Assembly: GCA_003254925.1 (NCBI GenBank)
Contig: QANZ01014285.1
Location: 1 to 64,000, forward strand
Source of the DNA: Chamaecrista fasciculata
Taxonomy: Eukaryota; Streptophyta; Magnoliopsida; Fabales; Fabaceae
Direction of reading: 5' to 3'
Length of the DNA stretch: 64,000 bases
Of the stretch, positions 30,101-41,116 are shown piece by piece. The translations under genes were made by a program, and so were the position numbers. Each line of letters begins with the position of its first letter. The stretch's first letter is position 1. The notes under the pieces were generated by a model. It was not told where the DNA came from. It saw nothing but the letters and a program-made list of their open reading frames with translations, and ran no database searches.

Positions 30101-31211
30101 TCAACTTTGGAACGTACCGAACATTCCTCAGCACTCTGACGGATCCATCATGATTCCTCAGTCTGATTGAACCTATCCCAACTGTTTTACATGGATTGTC
30201 ATTTCCCATGTAAACAACTCCACCATTTAGTTCTTCGTAATCAAAGAACCACTCACGAACAGGAGACATATGATAAGTGCAACCAGAATCCAAAATCCAT
30301 TCATTTGAATGGGAATTAGTCGGTGATACTACCAACGAACAGTCTGAGGTCTCACTGGTACATTCCGCTACATTTGCATCTTGAGGAGCTTTCCCTTTCT
30401 TCTTTAGCTTCGGGCAGTCTTTCTTCCAGTGTCCTTTCTCTTTACAGAAAGCACACTCATCTTTGGCAACTCGGCTCTTTGACTTGGATCTACCTTTGCT
30501 TCCCTTCTTCTGGTTTTGATGTCGTCCTCTGGCCACTAAAGCTTCATCACCAACTGCTGATTTGTTCTTCCTTTTCTCCTGTTGTCTTAATTCATAACTA
30601 TACAAGGCTGAACAAACAGCATCTAAAGATACATTTTCTTTTCCATGAAGTAAAGTGGTTTCTAAATGTTCAAATTCATCAGGGAGTGATGATAACAACA
30701 TCAAAGCTAAATCTTCATCTTTAAACTCTTCATCTAAATTTAACAAATCTGCTACTAACTGATTGAAAACAGTTATATGATCGTTTAAAGATGAACCTGA
30801 CCGGTACTCATATCGGAACAATCTTTTCTTCATGAGGAGTTTGTTCTGGCCACTCTTCTTCATGAACTTATCCTCCAAAGCCTTCCACAATTTGTGAGCA
30901 GACGTCTCATTTTTGAATGCATATTTCTGCTCTCTGGATAGGCACGAACGAATAGTTCCGCAAGCCAACCGGTTCATTGTGCTCCATTCCTTCTCATCTA
31001 CTTCGTCTGGTTTCTTTTCTTCAATAGCAAGATCTAGATTTTGCTGAAACAAAGTGTCTAGAACCTCACTCTGCCAAATGCCGAAATGACCGGTACCATC
31101 AAATATCTCCACCGCAAATCTGGTGCTTTGCATCGGAATCCTTGTCCATGTTGAAGGAGTTGACGACGATGCACGAGCAGTCTCAAGTTTCAGTGGAACT
31201 TCTCCCGCCAT
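27183..31211 (-). CDS. copia Gag-Pol polyprotein
   Basis: A single 1342-residue frame with all copia domains in order. The Gag_UBN2-type region comes first, then a zinc knuckle ([14 protein letters not shown]) and an aspartic protease ([11 protein letters not shown]). Next is the pre-integrase histidine region ([10 protein letters not shown]), then integrase ([31 protein letters not shown]). Reverse transcriptase follows ([24 protein letters not shown]) and then RNase H ([19 protein letters not shown]). Integrase before reverse transcriptase places it in Ty1/copia, and the overall style resembles the Tnt1/Tork group. No stop or frameshift is seen. It replicates through an RNA intermediate in cytoplasmic particles. 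It is a transposon gene and not a host gene. Confidence 0.96.
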   Translation of the reverse strand: MAGEVPLKLETARASSSTPSTWTRIPMQSTRFAVEIFDGTGHFGIWQSEVLDTLFQQNLDLAIEEKKPDEVDEKEWSTMNRLACGTIRSCLSREQKYAFKNETSAHKLWKALEDKFMKKSGQNKLLMKKRLFRYEYRSGSSLNDHITVFNQLVADLLNLDEEFKDEDLALMLLSSLPDEFEHLETTLLHGKENVSLDAVCSALYSYELRQQEKRKNKSAVGDEALVARGRHQNQKKGSKGRSKSKSRVAKDECAFCKEKGHWKKDCPKLKKKGKAPQDANVAECTSETSDCSLVVSPTNSHSNEWILDSGCTYHMSPVREWFFDYEELNGGVVYMGNDNPCKTVGIGSIRLRNHDGSVRVLRNVRYVPKLKKNLISLGALESNGLVVTMRDGMLRATSGALVMLKGIRKNNLYYYQGSTVVGAAVAATAVSSSRKDEEATKLWHMRLGHAGEKSLQLLAKQGLLKGVKACKLKLCEHCVLGKQKRVKFGTAIHNTEGILDYVHSDVWGPSKTPSLGGRRYFVTFIDDFSRRVWVYTMKAKDEVLSVFLKWKAEVENQTGRKLKVLRTDNGGEFKNDQFQEVCQKYGIVRHFTVRHTPQQNGVAERMNRTLVEKVRCMLSNAGLGREFWAEAISYAQHLVNRLPSSAIGGKTPLEAWSGKPATDYDSLHIFGSTAYYHVKESKLDPRAKKALFMGFSSGVKGYRLWCLEAKKTIVSRDVTFDESSMLDKVTQDETRGIPQQVECTPKQVEFERQMMISPISNIRDDSPAEQDESDDEEESIPDSSQQQEPIAISKPKRQIHRPARFEDMVAYALPVVDFVPSTFQEAVQSSESKRWKGAMEEEMKSLHKNKTWELVQLPKGKKAIGCKWVFAKKEGFPEKGNVRYKARLVAKGYAQKEGIDYNEVFSPVVKHSSIRILLALVAQLNLELAQLDVKTAFLHGDLKEEIYMSQPDGFGVAGKEDWVCKLNKSLYGLKQSPRQWYRRFDKFMVGQKFTRSKYDHCVYLRKLQDGTYIYLLLYVDDMLIASKSQSEIEKLKAQLNQEFEMKDLGEAKKILGMEISRDRQRGKLCLTQKQYLRKVLQCFGIGEDSKPVSTPLAPHLKLSNQLSPKNNEEREYMVKVPYANAVGSLMYAMVCTRPDISQAVGVVSRYMHDPGRGHWQAVKWILRYIHNTVDVGLVFEQENPLSQSLIGYCDSDYAGDSDKRRSTTGYLFTLAKAPVSWKSTLQSTVALSTTEAEYMAVTEAVKEAIWLQGLLGDLGVGQMHIKVHCDSQSAIHLAKNQVFHARTKHIDVRYHFVREILEEGEILLMKISTTENPADMMTKVVTSAKFKHCLDLVNILHI

Positions 31212-31279
31212 TTCAGACTCAAATAATATTCAAATGATAATATTCAATACAATACAAACAAGCCTAGGACGAACCTTCG

Positions 31280-31291
31280 GCTCTGATACCA
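31280..31291 (-). other. copia primer binding site
   Basis: TGGTATCAGAGC on the minus strand, two bases inside the 5' LTR, is complementary to the 3' end of plant initiator tRNA-Met, the usual copia primer. Confidence 0.92.
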
Positions 31292-31293
31292 CT

Positions 31294-31772
31294 TGTAAGG
31301 GGATATGGGGTAAATATTGAACTCTCCTAAGGAGTTTATACTATTTCAGCAGTTCCCAGAAAAGATTGGTGAGGTCACAAACGATCCTTCTTACAAGACC
31401 AATCTCCTTGAGCAGAACCACTAGTATAGTATTCCTCTCTACCCAAAAGTTTATAACAATATAACCCAAGTATATCCCACCCAAACCTATTGAATATTAT
31501 CTACCAACTAAGAAAAGAAATACCGCAAATAAATAACAAATAAGTAAATAAGAAATAGGAAAGAACACACCAGATTGATTTCGGAGTTCAGCCAATTATG
31601 CCTACGTCTCCGGGCAGCACCGCCAATATTATATAAGAGAAGAAAGAATACAAATTTTGGGATGATTACAAATGGGGGAGGGGGGTTCTATTTATAACCC
31701 ATGAGCCCCCTTTCATTTTGAAATCCCACCGATGTGGGACTTCAAAATTAGGCCAAAAGGCCTTTTCACACA
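31294..31772 (-). repeat. copia 5' LTR (479 bp)
   Basis: The upstream LTR in element orientation. It carries the promoter of the element and matches the other LTR exactly by eye. Confidence 0.95.
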
Positions 31773-32142
31773 TATTTAACTTCTTGTTTTTATGAGGGAG
31801 GGACTTTGATGAAAAACAAAAAAATTTCAGGAACTTTAACTCTAGCTATTGAATTTTTTTTTATTTGACAAAATTAGAGGGATTCCTTTGCAATTATATT
31901 TAACCATTTTTTCAATAGCCAGAGTCAAAGTCTCCGAAAAATTTATATTTTTGCAAAATTTTTTCCTCATAGAAACAAATAGTCAAATGCATAAAAATTA
32001 ATAGTTAGGGTCTCAAAATAATATTTTAACTTAAATTTTTGTTAAATTTTGGATGAATAGTCATTTTATGCTAACGAAACAAACATTAAACACAGAATCC
32101 AATCTCAAAATACTTTAAATCACAAGAAGTTGTGTAATTTAT

Positions 32143-32899
32143 CCTAATTAATTTGAGAAAAAAGAATGGAGAGACCTGAAAATAGAATGAGAGTTTTGAG
32201 TATTTGGTACTCGATCAATGGAGAATAGTATGAAGGCCGGCTTTATCGCACACTGGCAACTTTCAATTTGATTGAAGGCACCGTGTTTCCGAAGTCAAGC
32301 AAATGGTGGTCATTAAAAAAACAAACAATAGAAAGAGGGGTCATCTTAAAGACTTCGACAATAGAAAGATGGTAGTGTTCGATGAATCTGGTGCAGAGCA
32401 TTCGTCATCGATGATATTACTTTGTTTTCTATTTAATATATAAATAGTTGCTGCCGAATGCAAAGTATATATAAAACCACAGGACTCGATCATCTCTTTA
32501 GTCTAAAGTCTAAACTATTTAATATGCCCAATATAATACAGATAATCTTTAAAAAAAAAAAAGCTACTAGCAGAGAAGTATGCAATCTGGTACTCAATTT
32601 TATATTCTCTCAATGCTTACAGTTTCTTGTTTAACTTGACTGTATCATGAAAATCCCTACTTTGAGTTATCTTGTAGATTTTTTTAACTCTTGTTGGTGC
32701 AGATAGATTTTGGAACATCAAACTATATTATATAATTTTTAAAATATAAATATATTTTTTTATTTAAATATTTAACTAATTAAAAATATTAATGTATACT
32801 TCTATTCATATCAATTAATCAGTTTCTTTTCTTACAAATGTCATATTATATTGAATCAATAATAATAGAGATCCAAATTTTAGAAAATAGGAAGAAGAA
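32143..32899. other. AT-rich spacer
   Basis: No gene recognised. It is low-complexity AT-rich DNA between the foldback element and the LINE-like insertion. Confidence 0.6.
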
Positions 32900-33354
32900 T
32901 TGAAGGTGGTGGTTTTTTTTTTTTGCCTGAAAAAATAATTTATTCAAAAGCAAGACAAAGCCAAGCACAATACAAACAAAAACACAGCAAAATAATCCAA
33001 TCTCTCCCTAGCATCAACAATAACACTAGACAGAATATCAACTGACGAAAAAAACCCGACCAGATCTAGAACGTCGCCGCCACAAAACCCGTTGCAGAAA
33101 ACAAACGAACACGAGCAGAGAACACACAGATATGGGAAAGAAACTCGCTGAAAATCACCTAAACTTGAAAATCACCGCTGTAGAAGACACACAGAAAAGA
33201 GTGCCACCGCAAAAGGTCAAAGCTAGGAGGCACCGCCGATAACCCTAATATGAAATAGGGTTAAATCTCTCATGAAAGAGAGAGGTGATCCCTCATGAAG
33301 AGGGGTTTGAGAGAAAACTCGACTCAGAGAGAAATTTTTTGAAGGTGGTGGTTT
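32900..33354 (-). mobile_element. 423 bp non-LTR (LINE-like) insertion with 16 bp target duplication
   Basis: TTGAAGGTGGTGGTTT is repeated exactly at 32900-32915 and 33339-33354. The 423 bp insert, read on the minus strand, has a pyrimidine-rich beginning resembling the 5' untranslated region of plant L1 elements. No reverse transcriptase is present. It ends with GAATAAATTATTTTTTCAGG, then C and a poly-A tail. The AATAAA signal, A tail and long target duplication show LINE-driven insertion. It is probably an internally deleted, non-autonomous LINE derivative. Its end, TCAGGC plus A run, is the tag found in the micro-insertions of this window. Confidence 0.8.
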
Positions 33355-34527
33355 AAATTGAATAAAATTGTTCACTTAAATGTTATCCTCAAATTATTGG
33401 CCAAAATGTAGTTTTAGTCACTTATCTTTTGGTCAGTTGAAAATCAACCCATTATTATTTATTTATTTACATTTTTGATCCCATATCATTAGAAAATTTC
33501 TACTATTAGTCCCACTCCCATTTCTGCTTGCCTATCATCATTATTAACCTTGACATGGCTTGCTGAGTTCAAGTAGTGAGAATGCCAAGTATGATTTTTC
33601 TCTTATCTATTTGGAAAATTGATGTCTTCTGGCATAAAAATAATCATTTTGAATAAAAAAATTCAATGATATTATATATGCTTCAAATTGGATATTGCCA
33701 GATGCATGAATATTGATGTATGTTGACAGGTACCACTTCATGCATGATAGGGGTGTTATGCACTTATGCTATTACAAATCTCACATATTGCAACTCGTGA
33801 AATTAAAAAATGAAGTTGTAATTTGAATCCTATGAAATAACTGTCAAATTTAATCTCATATCTTCTAAAAGTATTTTAGATTTGGTCCCACGTCTTTAAA
33901 ATAACAGTCAAATTTTAATCATGGGAATATTTAGTATACAATTCTAAATATGTCATTAATTTTTCTTCATACATATATATACATTTATCTTTCTTTTTTT
34001 TTTTTTTTTNATTATTATTATTATATAGTAAAATTAGTTAAATTCTATAGAGAATTAGGGATAATTTAATCAATTTAATTAGAGAAAAATAATCTTATAT
34101 TATGGAATTAATTAGAATAATTCCACGCCTTTAAGTGGAATTAAAAAACTTAAATTTAATGAAATTAAGTCATTATAAAAAATATAACATCCTCAAAATT
34201 ATTTTTTTAATTTGTATATCAAACATTAGTTTAGTTCAAACCTCATAATCTCCATGTTATTTTCTTTACCACGTTCCAAAGGCCCCTTAAGTTCTTAACC
34301 CATATTTTTAATGGGCATGGATTGTCTGCTACGATAAGTCAACTTCCCACCAACTTTGTCCATGAATATATATAGAAGATTATGGGGGCAAAGAGTCAAT
34401 GCCAGATATTAAAGAGTGAGCTATTTGGAATATTCTTATCACTCTCGCTAAATGCTAATATTTGGATATTGGGTTTGGTTAAATCAAGAGATTTTCAATC
34501 TAATAAGCATGAACACTTTATTTTGAG
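33355..34527. other. AT-rich intergenic region
   Basis: No gene or clear element. A poly-T tract with one N lies at about 33992-34010. Confidence 0.6.
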
Positions 34528-34832
34528 AGTGTGTCGCCATGTCAGATACGTGTCAGTGTTCGACACCCGTACGACACCGACACGACACATATTCATAAAT
34601 TTTAAAATATAAAATAATTTTTTGTAACTTTAACATGACATATAAGATAAAATAATTATACATATGACATATATTATGAATAAAACTTGTAATTTTTAAA
34701 TTTTTTCATTAAAAATTATGAATATTTAATTATTTATATATAAAATATATGGTGTGTCGTGTCGCGTAATTTTAAAAGTTTAACGTGTCGCTGTATCCGT
34801 GTCCGTGTCGTGTTCTATGTCTGTGTCAGTGT
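34528..34832. mobile_element. small foldback/MITE-like element with GACAC-rich ends
   Basis: About 300 bp. The left end is full of GTGTC and GACAC words, the right end holds the same words in inverted orientation, and an AT-rich centre separates them. This resembles short plant foldback elements with repeated subterminal motifs. Ends and target duplication are not defined. Confidence 0.5.
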
Positions 34833-35348
34833 CCATACTTCCTAGTTTTCAATAACGATGAAGACTTCAGAGACGTTCTTCCTTTGGTGCTTGCTACTCC
34901 AGTTCTTATTGGACATCGTGTGTGACTCTGGCTGGCATCCTCCATGCAAAGAAAGAGACGTTCGAAGTCATGTTTCATTGGTAAGGCCCTCCAAATGTAA
35001 TGATTAAATATGGAATATACACTTATGGCTTATTAAAAAATTGTTACAGGCCTTGCACAGTGATGGGCTTCTACGCTTTCCACAAATCTCAAATGTAAGG
35101 GGTTCAACGGACCTTGCAGATTTGGGCTTGTTATATGGTTATTTTGATTGCATTTCATATTTTAATCAAACGTGAAGAAAGTATACAGCCAATTCACAAC
35201 AATGTTGACCATATCAAATCAAATCTTGAGAGAAATAAAGGAACATTTCTTGGGCCACAAAACCAAAGGAATTGATTTTAAATATCAACAATGGCATTTA
35301 AAAAAAGAATAAGCAAGAAAAGAAAATAATAATTAATACATCACTATT
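34833..35348. other. intergenic spacer
   Basis: Nothing recognisable. There are short open frames only. Confidence 0.55.
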
Positions 35349-35715
35349 TGGGCGTACGCCTCATTCCCTCCAATCCTTCCGGGCGCACTTGAACCAGACA
35401 GATGCTCCCCTCACGCATTTATGGGCGGTCGTGATCCATCCGGGATTACGGCGCTTGCCCCCAGCTTGACGCAATCACTCATGATTGTCTTGTTCCGCAA
35501 TTCTCGGTCTCTAACCTTGCCGGTGGAAATCGTGGGCCACGGACTTGGTCATACCCACGTTCTCTAGTCCGCTGGCGCCCGCTCTGTAGCACGACACGCA
35601 ATCACCCACGATTACCTTGCTCCGCAAATCTCGGTCTCCACCACTCTCGCTGGTGGAGATCGTGCTCGACTACGTGGTGCGCCCCGCGCGCTGGGATAAA
35701 GTTGTCATTTCTCCA
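35349..35715. repeat. GC-rich patch with a repeated 77 bp module
   Basis: A 360 bp GC-rich block in AT-rich surroundings. The modules 35469-35545 and 35596-35672 are about 127 bp apart. Each starts ACGCAATCAC and shares TCCGCAA, CTCGGTCTC, GGTGGA and ATCGTG. It has no long conserved frame. It may be a fragment of an old transposon, but the family is not recognised. Confidence 0.5.
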
Positions 35716-36518
35716 ACACACTTTTGTCTAAGCGGCATGCTCTTCGCACTTAGCTACAGCCTACATGTAGTTGAGCTTTTTTTTTCCTTTAATGATTTAA
35801 ATAATTTTCTTTTTCATTATGATACATCAATCTGTAACGTTTTAACAAAAAAAAATTAATTATTACCTTTTAATTATTCGTTGATATTACACATTTAGAC
35901 TTTTCCAATTGTCAATAATTTTTATTAAAAAGCAAGTAAACTTGACCGAAATTTGTTAACCAAGAGCTTTTTTTTTTTTATTTTGAAATAAAGAAAAATG
36001 TTTATAACTGAACAAATGCAATCATCTCCATTTTTCTACTTCAAATAAAATAATTATGTATTTTACATCTAACAAGTTTTTTTTTGGCCATATCTAACAA
36101 GTTTATTTTTAACACTCCCAATATCTTAAATACACAATAGTACTAGAATTAATATTGTCATAAAAACTAATCTATTTACTATAACAAACAAACATAATAG
36201 ATACTTCCAACTTTAACCATCGCCAATTTTTTTTTTTCATTTTAACCTGGGCCTGGGCCTAGCAATCTGGGTTAAAAACGAAATGGTAATTTTCCAGTAA
36301 AGTGAGGGTAAAATAGGATCATCGTTAAAGTTTGACTAAAGCCGATACGAAATTACGAATAAGGCGGGTAAAATAGGATCAATAAAATAGTATTATAATA
36401 AGGCAACCCTTCAGTTCTTGTGTGTGCCTCTGTCTCTCCTAATTTGGTAACTATACTTGATAACCAACAGTCTCTTCTCGTCTCTCGCCAATCCATATCG
36501 CACATCCAAGCTCCGTCC
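35716..36518. other. enolase upstream region
   Basis: AT-rich DNA with a micro-insertion at 36067-36104. The enolase promoter lies at the right end. An AT-rich TATTATAATA at about 36391 is a possible TATA-like element about 120 bp before the ATG. Confidence 0.5.
36067..36104 (-). mobile_element. LINE-tail micro-insertion
   Basis: ATCTAACAAGTTT is repeated perfectly at 36067-36079 and 36092-36104 around just 12 bases, T6 followed by GGCCAT. This is the shortest insert in the series. The 13 bp duplication is longer than the insert. Confidence 0.75.
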
Positions 36519-39500
36519 ATGGCTACCATTAAAAGCATTAAGGCCAGGCAGATCTTCGACAGCCGTGGCAATCCAACCGTCGAGGTTTGGTTCTTCTCAA
36601 CCTCTTCCATTCACAGCATTTCGTTCTCAATGTGCTTGTGTTTTGCTTGTTTAAGAATTCGTGGCGTTTCCTTAAACCTTCTGATAATTGAATGTGGATC
36701 ACTGTAGGTGGATTTGATATTGTCAGATGGTACTTTCGCTAGAGCTGCCGTTCCGAGTGGTGCATCCACTGGTATGCTTTCATCTCAAGTCTGATAGGTT
36801 TCCGCTTGATGTTAATTACAAGTTACGTTTCCTCTTTCTTTGTATGATATAACTTTTAATAAATTGAAACTAGTAGAAAAATTATCTTTTGTTTCTATTA
36901 ATCTAGGGATTTATGAGGCCCTCGAGTTAAGAGATGGAGGATCTGATTACCTTGGAAAAGGTGTATCAAAGGTAAATCTCATCCGCTCTACTGTTTCTCC
37001 GGTTGATAGATCACTCTGCGTATCATATTCACTTACAGTTTCCCGAACATGCAGGCTGTTGATAATGTGAACAAAATAATTGCCCCTGCATTGATTTGCA
37101 AGGTTGGCTTCTACCCTCGTTTGTATCAGTTGATTTTTAATTTTTTGTTCATTAGTACATTGATTGCAGTTCATTTTAGCAAAAACTGTTATAATTCTTG
37201 TTTAGTGAATGTGGTTTATTGGCTGCTTCTTATGTGTGAATGTGTGATAGATTGGTAACGTGCTCTATGTCCATGAACAGGATCCAACTCAACAGACCGC
37301 CATTGACAATTACATGGTTCAACAACTTGATGGAACTGTCAACGAATGGGGTTGGTGCAAACAAAAGGTAACTAGTAGATTACATATGTTATATTTCATT
37401 TCTAATATGATTTATATCTTCCTAATGCTTCTTGCATTATTTTAGCTTGGAGCGAATGCCATTTTGGCAGTGTCTCTTGCTGTCTGCAAAGCCGGTGCCA
37501 GTGCATTGAAAATTCCTCTCTACAAGGTACATATGCTGATGTGTATAAATAGTTGAATTTAGGTGGCGGTGGTGTTTTTCTTTTATTTTCTGTAAATTAA
37601 TTGAGAATACTCTCATGATTTTTGTATGCAGCATATTGCAAATATTGCTGGTAACAAGAAGTTGGTGCTGCCCGTTCCCTCTTTCAATGTCATTAATGGT
37701 GGATCACATGCTGGAAACAAACTTGCTATGCAGGCATGCTATCTAGGACTAGCTTATTCTTCTTTCTTTGTCTTTGTGCAGAGAGAGAGAGAGAGAGAGA
37801 GTAATTTATTCTCAATGAGTTTGTGGCTAATTTTTGGATGTAGGAGTTCATGATTCTTCCTGTAGGAGCATCCTCTTTCAAGGAAGCCATGAAGATGGGT
37901 GTGGAAGTATATCACCATTTAAAGGTCAGTTACATAAATATCAGCCTTCCTCTTTCCAAAGGTTCCCTTTATTTTGTCTAAATAGGATGATGGGTACACT
38001 TTCATTGTATATCAGTAAGTGGATGCATGTTTCAAAGTTTGGTATTGACGAGTATCTTATTAGTTTGTACATAAGAGGTGGTTGTGCTATGTCATTTCAG
38101 GCTGTGATTAAGAAGAAATATGGTCAGGATGCCGTAAATGTTGGTGACGAAGGTGGTTTTGCTCCTAACATTCAGGTCAATGATGGACACTAACTCCTTG
38201 TGTTACTTGCAGAGGTTGTTGGTTAGTTACTGATGATACTATTTCTTTTTGAGTGTTCAGGAGAACAAGGAAGGTCTGGAATTGCTGAAAACTGCCATTG
38301 CCAAAGCTGGTTATACAGGCAAAGTCAGTATTGCTACCCTACTATAGTTCTGTTTATGGTTATTTAGATGGCGTTAACCTTGGGAGTTTGACAATTTGAA
38401 TTGTGTTAGGTTGTTATTGGAATGGATGTTGCTGCTTCTGAATTTTACAAATCAGACAAAACATATGATCTTAACTTTAAGGAAGAGGTAAGCTCTCTGA
38501 TTTTTTATTTTTATTTTTTTTGGCCTGAAGCTCTCTGATTTATTTCTGAGTGTGGAGTAATTGATAATTTGTCATTAGTCTAGCTTTGTTGACTTTTTGG
38601 TTTAGATGGAGAGATGGTTGGCTTAATACCCCATAAAAGTAATAATTTTGGTAGCTCGTGGTAGTAGATGTTGGTTGCTATGAAAGAAGGTCTGGAAGCT
38701 TGATATGAGTGAATCAATTGTAATTTTTTCCATTTAGCAGAGAAGGTTAACCAGAAGCGCATAGAATATTTATTACTTTATGTTTCCAGTGGACAATTCT
38801 GTCTTGTAACAATTGTAATTTTCTTCTATTCATTTCTGGGTATCGTATTGTGTCACTCCTTCTCTGCCACTTGTTTGGTATCCTCACTTGCTGATTGACT
38901 GTACAAAGAAATTGTGATTAAGTAATACTGACCTCAATAATAGTTAAATTCGGGTGGGAAATTGTGTCATATGGTTTGTGGTTTTAATCTAATTCCTCAG
39001 CAGATGGATGTTTACTAAATTTATTGCTTGTTATTTTCTGTTTCACATGCAGAATAATGATGGCTCACAGAAGATCTCTGGAAATGCTCTGAAAGATCTT
39101 TACAAGTCATTTGTAACAGAATACCCTATTGTTTCAATTGAAGATCCTTTTGACCAAGATGACTGGGAGCACTATGCCAAGCTAACTGGCGAGGTTGGGG
39201 ACAAGGTTCAAATTGTTGGTGATGATCTCTTAGTTACCAACCCCAAGGTTAGCAAACAGCCTACCTTATAAACTTGGTTGAACACATTCTTGTTTATTCA
39301 CTGAAATTCATGTTTTTTCTTTATGCAGAGGGTCCAAAAGGCAATAGACGGAAAAGCATGCAATGCTCTTCTCCTCAAGGTACGCTCATCGACTGGTCTT
39401 TTTGAAGTTGTTACTGGAGCCTTCTTTTGATTCACAAGTATTTTTACAGTTAAACTTTACCTGATAAGTGATAACACCCTAAAACAGGTCAATCAAATTG

Positions 39501-40289
39501 GATCTGTGACTGAAAGCATTGAAGCAGTCAAAATGTCTAAGAAAGCTGGATGGGGTGTAATGGCCAGCCACCGGAGGTTTGAACTCAGCCTCAGAATTCA
39601 GTTGACATTAGTTAGCCTCAGAATTCAGTTGACATTAGTTATTTCAGTCTTAAAGATATTTAACAATTCCATCATGCTTGACTGCTGATTGGGGTGGCTC
39701 TTCCATACATGTTTTTTAAAATTTAAACATTGTCGTTTGGTTTTCTATCCTCCTTTTAAAACAAGGACACACACCTACACATATATAGTTGGCCTGAAAA
39801 TTTCTTTCTTTCTTAGATACTCTTAATCACCTATATTTTATTAATCTGGTCCCGATTTGTGCTTGCTGACATTATTTTAATATTTGACTTCAGTGGAGAG
39901 ACTGAGGATACTTTTATTGCTGATCTTTCTGTGGGTTTGGCCACGGTATTATCTCATTTCAGTTCAATTTTCTGCTTATACCATGTAAAGCCACTCGTTC
40001 AATTTGACATATCCTAAGCGATATTTTTTTTTTGTGAACATTGAACAGGGTCAAATTAAGACAGGAGCTCCATGCAGGTCAGAGCGTCTTGCTAAATATA
40101 ATCAGGTTAGTGTTGATCATTTCAGCTTACTAGTGCCTTAGCTTCATTTTTTAAGCTGTACCTTAGTCTCAGGATTTTCTAAGCTGTTAAACATTTACTT
40201 TCTGGCAGCTGTTGAGAATTGAGGAGGAGCTTGGTTCAGAAGCAGTTTATGCTGGAGCAAACTTCCGCAAGCCTGTTGAACCCTACTAG
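36519..40289 (+). CDS. ENO: enolase (2-phosphoglycerate dehydratase)
   Basis: Seventeen exons: 36519-36584, 36708-36771, 36907-36971, 37055-37102, 37281-37367, 37446-37526, 37632-37733, 37844-37924, 38101-38175, 38261-38323, 38410-38487, 39053-39247, 39329-39379, 39488-39576, 39894-39945, 40049-40105 and 40209-40289. They give 444 residues, the usual cytosolic plant length, with no transit peptide. It converts 2-phosphoglycerate to phosphoenolpyruvate in glycolysis. Magnesium ligands Asp250, Glu300 and Asp327 are present, as are catalytic Glu172, Glu215, Lys352, His380 and Lys403 ([23 protein letters not shown] motifs). Intron 7 begins with GC and not GT (CAG|GCATGC). Intron 11 carries a micro-insertion starting three bases after the exon. 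Intron 14 has a 27 bp tandem duplication. It is probably the LOS2/ENO2 orthologue. Confidence 0.97.
37780..37800 (+). repeat. GA microsatellite in enolase intron 7
   Basis: About ten GA units inside the intron that has the GC donor. Confidence 0.9.
38490..38541 (-). mobile_element. LINE-tail micro-insertion in enolase intron 11
   Basis: AAGCTCTCTGATTT is repeated perfectly at 38490-38503 and 38528-38541, around 24 bases of T-rich sequence ending GGCCTG. The left copy begins at intron position +3, so the duplication includes part of the 5' splice-site context, but GAG|GTAAG itself is intact. Confidence 0.8.
39587..39640 (+). repeat. 27 bp tandem duplication
   Basis: Two perfect head-to-tail copies of a 27 bp unit beginning AGCCTCAGAATTCAG, in enolase intron 14 just after the exon. 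It is a recent, simple duplication. Confidence 0.95.
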
Positions 40290-41116
40290 AGTGGTGAAAT
40301 ATTAGTTTTACTTCAGAATTGCGATTTGGCCCCGGGATTCAGTTTTGTGATGAATAAGTTAATAGTTAGAGCTTAGAACGGCAGTCTTGTAATCTTGCTG
40401 AGCGTTTGCCAATATCCAATTGAATTTGATTCCTGGAGTTATACAACATTGCCCTAACTTCGAAAATCAGAAAGATGGTTAATGATATTTAGCTTCAATA
40501 CTACTGAGCTTACGATTGAATGTTGAGATACATATGTATGTATTTTGGTATATCCCTCACGAATCACGATGATATTAAAATACAGAACATTTATTTCACC
40601 CAAATGAAAAAAAAGTTCCCAACATTTATTCACAAAACCTGCCCCGGTGCAGCAGGACCAATAGCACTATACTATTTAAAGGAGAACATCAGACCAGCAA
40701 ACAAAAAGCTAAATGGGGACAATACGTGGGAATAAAAACACTACTTCTCATAAATCATCGTCGCGCAGGGGATTAAATTTAATACACTGGGATGGAGGCT
40801 CTGTGTTCTTCCAAGCAGAAAGTTCTCACAGTGCGTGTGGCTAATGCACCATCATCAGTATACACTTTGGTTTAGACTTCATTTACGCATTTTGTTTTTC
40901 TTCTAGAATAAGAGACAAGAAATTGCAGTTCGAGAGTCGATACTCGAGACCACATTAGTAATAGTATGCACATATTATCTCAAAGACGCAATGTAAAAAC
41001 AAACATATGAAAAGTCAAGGATGTAGGCCAAAGCCAATCTATACCTCATCTAAATTATAAGCAATATGACAATCATGAAAAGCAAAATCAGGTATTAGCA
41101 TCTAAACTTAAAAAAT
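40290..41116. other. enolase 3' flank
   Basis: The enolase 3' untranslated region occupies about the first 150 bp. The rest shows no confident gene. The T6 terminator of the minus-strand tRNA gene lies at 41110-41115. Confidence 0.6.
41110..41115 (-). terminator. RNA polymerase III terminator of tRNA-Leu
   Basis: Six T on the minus strand, starting one base after the discriminator base of the tRNA. Confidence 0.85.

Larger units (their letters stand above)
26611..31772 (-). mobile_element. intact young Ty1/copia LTR retrotransposon
   Basis: A full-length 5162 bp element on the minus strand. Its two 479 bp LTRs appear identical base for base and end TG...CA on the element strand. A 5 bp target duplication TATTT lies at 26606-26610 and 31773-31777. 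Next to the 5' LTR is the primer binding site TGGTATCAGAGC (31280-31291, complement), matching initiator tRNA-Met. A purine-rich tract lies at about 27090-27105. One uninterrupted frame encodes the whole Gag-Pol. Identical LTRs, a perfect target duplication and an intact frame indicate very recent insertion and possible activity. Confidence 0.95.
26422..32142. mobile_element. foldback MITE interrupted by a copia element
   Basis: With the copia element removed, about 560 bp remain, forming two long degenerate inverted arms. The left arm is 26422-26610 plus 31773 to about 31858. The right arm is about 31907-32142. The ends share ATAAATTACACAA, and the inner ends share ACTCT-GCTATTGAA (one variable base) in inverted orientation. 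It has no coding capacity. The structure fits a foldback or Mutator-type MITE. The copia element landed inside the left arm, so the foldback is the older insertion. Confidence 0.65.

Noticed and set aside
27659..30724. Several plus-strand open frames of 60-133 codons
   Set aside because: All are antisense shadows of the intact copia polyprotein.
40779..40866. Minus-strand stretch reading DDGALATRTVRTFCLEEHRASIPVY before a stop
   Set aside because: It looks protein-like for about 28 codons, but an in-frame stop lies just upstream, no splice acceptor with a matching upstream exon was found, and no family is recognised. It could be a pseudogene scrap, but this is not supportable.
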